Below are positions 60,362 through 64,000 of a stretch of DNA of 64,000 nucleotides, piece after piece. Numbering within the stretch: the first letter of the stretch is position 1; the number at the start of each line of letters is the position of its first letter. Source of the stretch: Didymodactylos carnosus. Lineage: Eukaryota > Rotifera > Eurotatoria > Philodinida > Philodinidae. The position numbers and the translations under genes are program-made. The stretch covers positions 1-64,000 of the forward strand of contig CAJNOQ010000045.1 of assembly GCA_905250885.1 (NCBI GenBank), given 5' to 3'. The notes beneath the pieces are model-generated. The model saw only the letters and a program-made list of their open reading frames with translations, ran no database searches and was not told the DNA's origin.

Positions 60362-60866
60362 TATGGGTAATCGACCATGCTGAGTTTTGTGGTAATATTT
60401 TTTTTCTAAACAGTTTCAAAAATTTAGTGAAAACCTACATTAGGTGAAATATCCCATTTCTGCTTATTTTTGAGTAAAATTCAAAAATTCATAACTCAGT
60501 CAAGATCAATCCAAGTTATGTCAGAATATCAAGCTGTACTCTATTTTATCTGCTCAATACTATGCAGTTTAACAGAAGCGTTAAAAGTCGACAGAAAATA
60601 CTCCGGTTTTTGAAAGAATTTTCTAGAAGTCTTCCGAAGTACAAGAATGTTTTTACTATTCTCAAGTAAAAAATCGTTTGGAGCAGGTAAAATAGAGTTT
60701 GATATTCTGACATAACTTGGATTGATCTTGACTGAGTTATGAATTTTGAATTTTACTCAAAAATAGGCAGAAATAGGATATTTCACCTAATGTACGTTTT
60801 CACTAAGTTTCTGAAACTGTTTAGAAAAACAAATATTGCCACGAGATTCAGTCTAGTCGGTAACCT
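60362..60866. repeat. 0.5-kb imperfect palindrome, relative of the MED15-intron palindrome
   Basis: The left arm (about 60362-60575) contains TCGACCATGCTGAG, TAGTGAAAACCTAC and TTCATAACTCAGTCAAGATC. The right arm (about 60670-60866) is the inverse with scattered changes. Arm and loop sequences align with the inner part of 33347-34405 (TCGACCACGCTGAATC, AGTGAAAACCTATACTAG, TTCATAACTTAGTTAGAG). Arms are clearly more diverged than those of the MED15 copy, so this is an older member of the same foldback family. Confidence 0.75.
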
Positions 60867-61624
60867 ATGTTTTCATTCATTTCTGACAGTCTCAAAGCTA
60901 ACGGCAGAGGAGTCCTAAGGGTTCGAGGAAAATGCCCGTAGCTCCCGAACCATGAATTTTCAAGATGTCGCTTGGATCTGATTTTGTAGAGAACACCTTT
61001 GACTATCCATATATGAAAAAAAATCTGATAGATTCCTATGTAAAACTTTGGAGCTATAAACTGGTTTTCCAGAGATTCACTTAGAAATCCTCCACAGATC
61101 AGCGCAAAAAATTTGGATTTCTGCATATTATTGCGTGTCCCGATCTTGGCTACACATTGGAGAAGATCCGATCTCGATAGCTTGTTCCGTTCTCAAGTTA
61201 TTCATGTCGCAATCACCCACACTATATTTTGAAATGGATAGTAGCACTTGAAGTTCTTGAGCTATGGCCTGATTTTTCAAAGATCTCTTAAAAAGCCTAC
61301 TTTCGAAAAAGATTTTTGAAATCCTTTCTGTTTAGAAAAGTGCACTCAGGTCTTTTCTTTCCAATGGTGAAGACCCGAGCTCTCTAGCTCTTTTTGTGCT
61401 CGACTTATTTAAAAAACGATCGAGCGCACTGGGTTTTTCGATAACAGTGAAAGAGAAGAAACAGGTTTGTAGAGAATCCCGTCCTCTAGAAAACCATCTT
61501 TTGGTCGGTCTAAATGCTATTTATGTATTTCATTAAATTCAACATGTTTCGAAATCTCTACACTAGAAATCTGACTTTATCCGCGCGTGGTATGTTAAAG
61601 TTACAGAAGAAACAGAAAAAAAAC
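60867..61624. other. Non-coding, degraded repeat-like sequence
   Basis: Normal-composition sequence without open frames of interest; it resembles in style the stretches near 10330-11000 and 3000-3420. No identifiable ends or coding motifs. Confidence 0.4.
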
Positions 61625-61985
61625 GGTTACGGGACAAAGGCGGTTACGGGACATTTCTTTGAATTTTCTACCTTTATCCCTTATAAAGCAATCTTAGTCT
61701 TTGCTATTTATACAGGATCATCGTGTGAGTAGACAACACTTATGGTAAAAAAAGAAACTTTCTATCAAGCCCGGTTGAGGCGTGTCATAGTAGGTGGTTA
61801 CGGGACAAATTGTCAGTCAAACCTCACATAACTTCAGTAAAATGGGAATTACTTGGTAGTGAAAAGTGATAGAAACGTCGGATCTTCGCTGTTGTCTATT
61901 CTATATATTTAGTCAACTTTTGGCATATAAAGAAAGCAAATTGAATAACTTACAAGAGCTATTACAGACCATGTGGTTACGGGAC
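61625..61985 (+). repeat. Four dispersed copies of GGTTACGGGAC
   Basis: Exact 11-mers at 61625-61635, 61642-61652, 61796-61806 and 61975-61985, all on the plus strand with irregular spacing in AT-rich DNA. Four exact copies in 360 bp are unlikely by chance. Nothing around them identifies an element or gene. Confidence 0.7.
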
Positions 61986-62597
61986 GGAAAAAAGAATTTT
62001 TTTGGGATCACAAATTCGGAACAAATTTGTGAAAAATAGAACAATCGGTAACAAAGGTAATGATGTAGTTGAGTAGAGCGAAGAAAATACTATAAGAAAG
62101 AGAGAAAAAAAAATACATTTACAAAACCAAACGTATTTGAATCACCAGGAAAACAACATCAGAATAACGGTCAAACATGAACGTTTTGCTTATAATTCGT
62201 TCACGGTTAAACATCGAAAAGTCGTACTTGCAGCGATTATAAGTCTAACGTTGTTGAATATATGCGAAAAGTCCGAAAGTGATTCATCAAGGCTAAGAAA
62301 AGAAACGCTTGGGATCATTTACTTCATTCGAACGGTACTATTTTTATCAGGATCACTTGCATATACTAATGACTACTATCATGAAAGATTTTGCAAATTG
62401 TTGTTTCAGATTAAATATTATCATTACTTTTCGGCCTATGATGAAATTTCGTTTTTACTAAAAGTCTTTCGATATCTAGAATGGTCATTATAAAAGAATC
62501 CTCATCTTGCTATTGATTTTACTGTTCTTATTCCGTCTATAATTAAAATATAACCCTATTTTTACTTGAAAAGTCATATGTCTGCATATGAAAAATG

Positions 62598-63500
62598 CAA
62601 GGAGGAAAAAGCGGAATGGGCTGGAATGAGCCATTCCGTCCCATTCTAAACCATTTTGGACAATTTTTTCCGTTCTCCATTTTTGACAGACTTATATACA
62701 TACTATCGAGTGTGTATTTTGAGAAACAATGTGTTTGTCCACATAATTTATCTGTGCAAGAGTAGCTGCTTCAATGAGCGTCTTTCCTATACAAGAAAAA
62801 TTGGGATATAGTCTACTGAAATGAAGATTTCAGGCTGAATCTCAGAGCCTGGAGGCTTTCAGACATGCTGATTCTAGTGGCGATAGCAATCTGCTTTGGT
62901 TTTTACTTTCATAATAGACTTCTGGAAAACTAGGCTTTTGAGCAGAGGGCTTTCGGAAATATTGTAATTAACTCCGGCACTCCGTACGATGGTCCAAAGT
63001 GGCGAAGTGTGTTGTTTTCTTTTAGAATAAAACAGTGATACTTCTCTCAATATTCTTCCCAGAAATAGAACAATCGTGTTTCCAAAACGGAACAATCATG
63101 TTCTTTAGTTGGGAATATTTCCCTGATAATGGAGCAATTGTATTCAATTCTGTGAATTCTTTTCACACAGACAGAACCTTTTTGTTCTGCTTGTGAGACA
63201 TTTCTAGGACAGTTCAGTTCAATAAAGTTTCCTTAAGCCCACGACACTTCGAGCGCTTCGGCACTCCACGGAGTGGCGAAATGCGCTTTTCCCGCTTGAC
63301 ATCAATCCGTCGGAAATGGAAAATCGAAAAAATTGTCAAAAAACGCCCTCTGAAGGAAGCAGCGGACAAGGACCTTAAGGATACCTACAGAAAAATAGAA
63401 ATTCTCCCTCAGCATCAATGTGGTCTATTCCGGCCCATTCTAGTGCATTCCAACCCAGTCCACCCCATTCTACCATTCCAAAAACGCTTTTTTTCCCTTG
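62598..63500. mobile_element. 903-bp non-autonomous element with GGAATGG subterminal words
   Basis: The ends CAAGGAGGAAAAAGCG and, inverted, CAAGGGAAAAAAAGCG form terminal inverted repeats. Direct copies of AAAAATG flank the element (62591-62597 and 63501-63507). Next to both ends lie many GGAATGG / CCATTCC / CCCATTCTA words. No transposase frame; the interior is ordinary AT-rich DNA with a CACTCC..GGAGTGGCGAA hairpin near 63263-63280. Confidence 0.65.
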
Positions 63501-63810
63501 AAAAATGTCGAAAATCATATGATCAAGAAGATTACGTTGTTGAAGAAATATATGTGTCAGTATTCCAGTAAGAGTTTAACTAAACCAATCAATGCAGTTT
63601 TGAGAACAAAAATAAGATGACAATTAAGTATTTGTTTCCGAGTAATAATGCATTAACTGATAGTACATGAATGAGGATAATTTATTCGATCTGAAAGGAG
63701 ACAATTAATGGTAGATTACTTCGGCTTGAAAAACTTGAATAGTTATGTATAAAAGTATCTGAAATCTTTGCACAATTATAGAATTATATATGCAGTCTTG
63801 AGCGTAGAAT

Positions 63811-64000
63811 TTATTTGAATTCATTACTATGTTCAACGATGATAGAAAATGTTTGTCTATCGCCGCCTGATTGTTGTCTCGTACAAAACAGAGAATCAGT
63901 GGTACTAATACAATCTTTACACGACGGACAATCATGTTGACGAAGCCAATACAAACGATTATCATTTGACTCATGAGCGTATAATGAATATGCTACTGAC
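63811..64000 (-). CDS. 3'-terminal exon of an unidentified cysteine-containing protein (partial)
   Basis: An open frame enters from the right edge and stops at 63811. It encodes about 62 residues with balanced composition: YSLYAHESNDNRLYW, then LRQHDCPSCKDC, then SLFCTRQQSGGD, then QTFSIIVEHSNEFK-stop. CPSCKDC plus a further Cys suggests a metal site or disulfides. The frame stays open across the whole edge region and has non-random composition for AT-rich DNA, which is why I call it. No family recognised; the rest of the gene lies beyond the window. Confidence 0.45.
   Translation of the reverse strand, partial: SVAYSLYAHESNDNRLYWLRQHDCPSCKDCISTTDSLFCTRQQSGGDRQTFSIIVEHSNEFK

Overview
The window is AT-rich eukaryotic (animal) nuclear DNA with intron-rich genes: most introns are 50-100 nt with GTAAGT-type donors and TTTTAG-type acceptors. 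Recognisable genes have clear metazoan orthologues (SCYL3, EDEM2, PEX3, EIPR1, MED15, TUT4/7). Short introns, high AT, close packing and many small non-autonomous DNA elements suggest a rotifer, probably a bdelloid. That is inference, since no diagnostic rotifer gene is present. Exon models were built by hand from splice signals and codon phase; in nearly all genes the exon sum is an exact multiple of three.

Layout. 964-7638 (-): large secreted-type protein with an acidic/Arg-rich disordered region, two kringles and Ig-like domains; the second kringle carries a 1-nt frame break. 7639-12012: non-coding, with a tRNA-headed SINE-like repeat. 12013-15073 (-): SCYL3-like pseudokinase, divergent from 17142-20017 (+) EDEM2. 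21437-23491 (+): PEX3, convergent with 23835-25799 (-) EIPR1; the two share a palindromic poly(A) signal block. 25800-28774: repeat-bearing intergenic DNA with nested elements. 28775-29621 (+): small MIT-domain protein. 30885-36148 (-): Mediator subunit MED15 with long polyglutamine, holding a 1.06-kb nearly perfect palindrome in an intron. 37397-45319 (-): TUT4/TUT7-type terminal uridylyltransferase. 45320-49730: non-coding, with an assembly break in a G/C homopolymer hairpin and a decayed LINE 3' end. 49731-58006 (+): 28-exon coiled-coil protein with a 3.6-kb intron packed with small palindromic elements. 58007-63810: non-coding, repeat rich. 63811-64000 (-): C-terminal piece of a cysteine-containing protein running off the window.

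The host genes are housekeeping and show no operon or shared pathway: ER quality control (EDEM2), peroxisome membrane biogenesis (PEX3), endosome/dense-core vesicle traffic (EIPR1, the MIT protein, perhaps SCYL3), transcription (MED15) and RNA tailing (TUT).

The most unusual aspect is the repeats. Several unrelated short elements are each built from many copies, in both orientations, of their own short self-complementary word (GATCGTAC, AAGATCTT, AAGTACTTG, GGTAACGGTAAC, CCGGCCGG, GGAATGG). Several have clear terminal inverted repeats and 7-11 bp target duplications, and a related pair of long palindromes lies about 27 kb apart.
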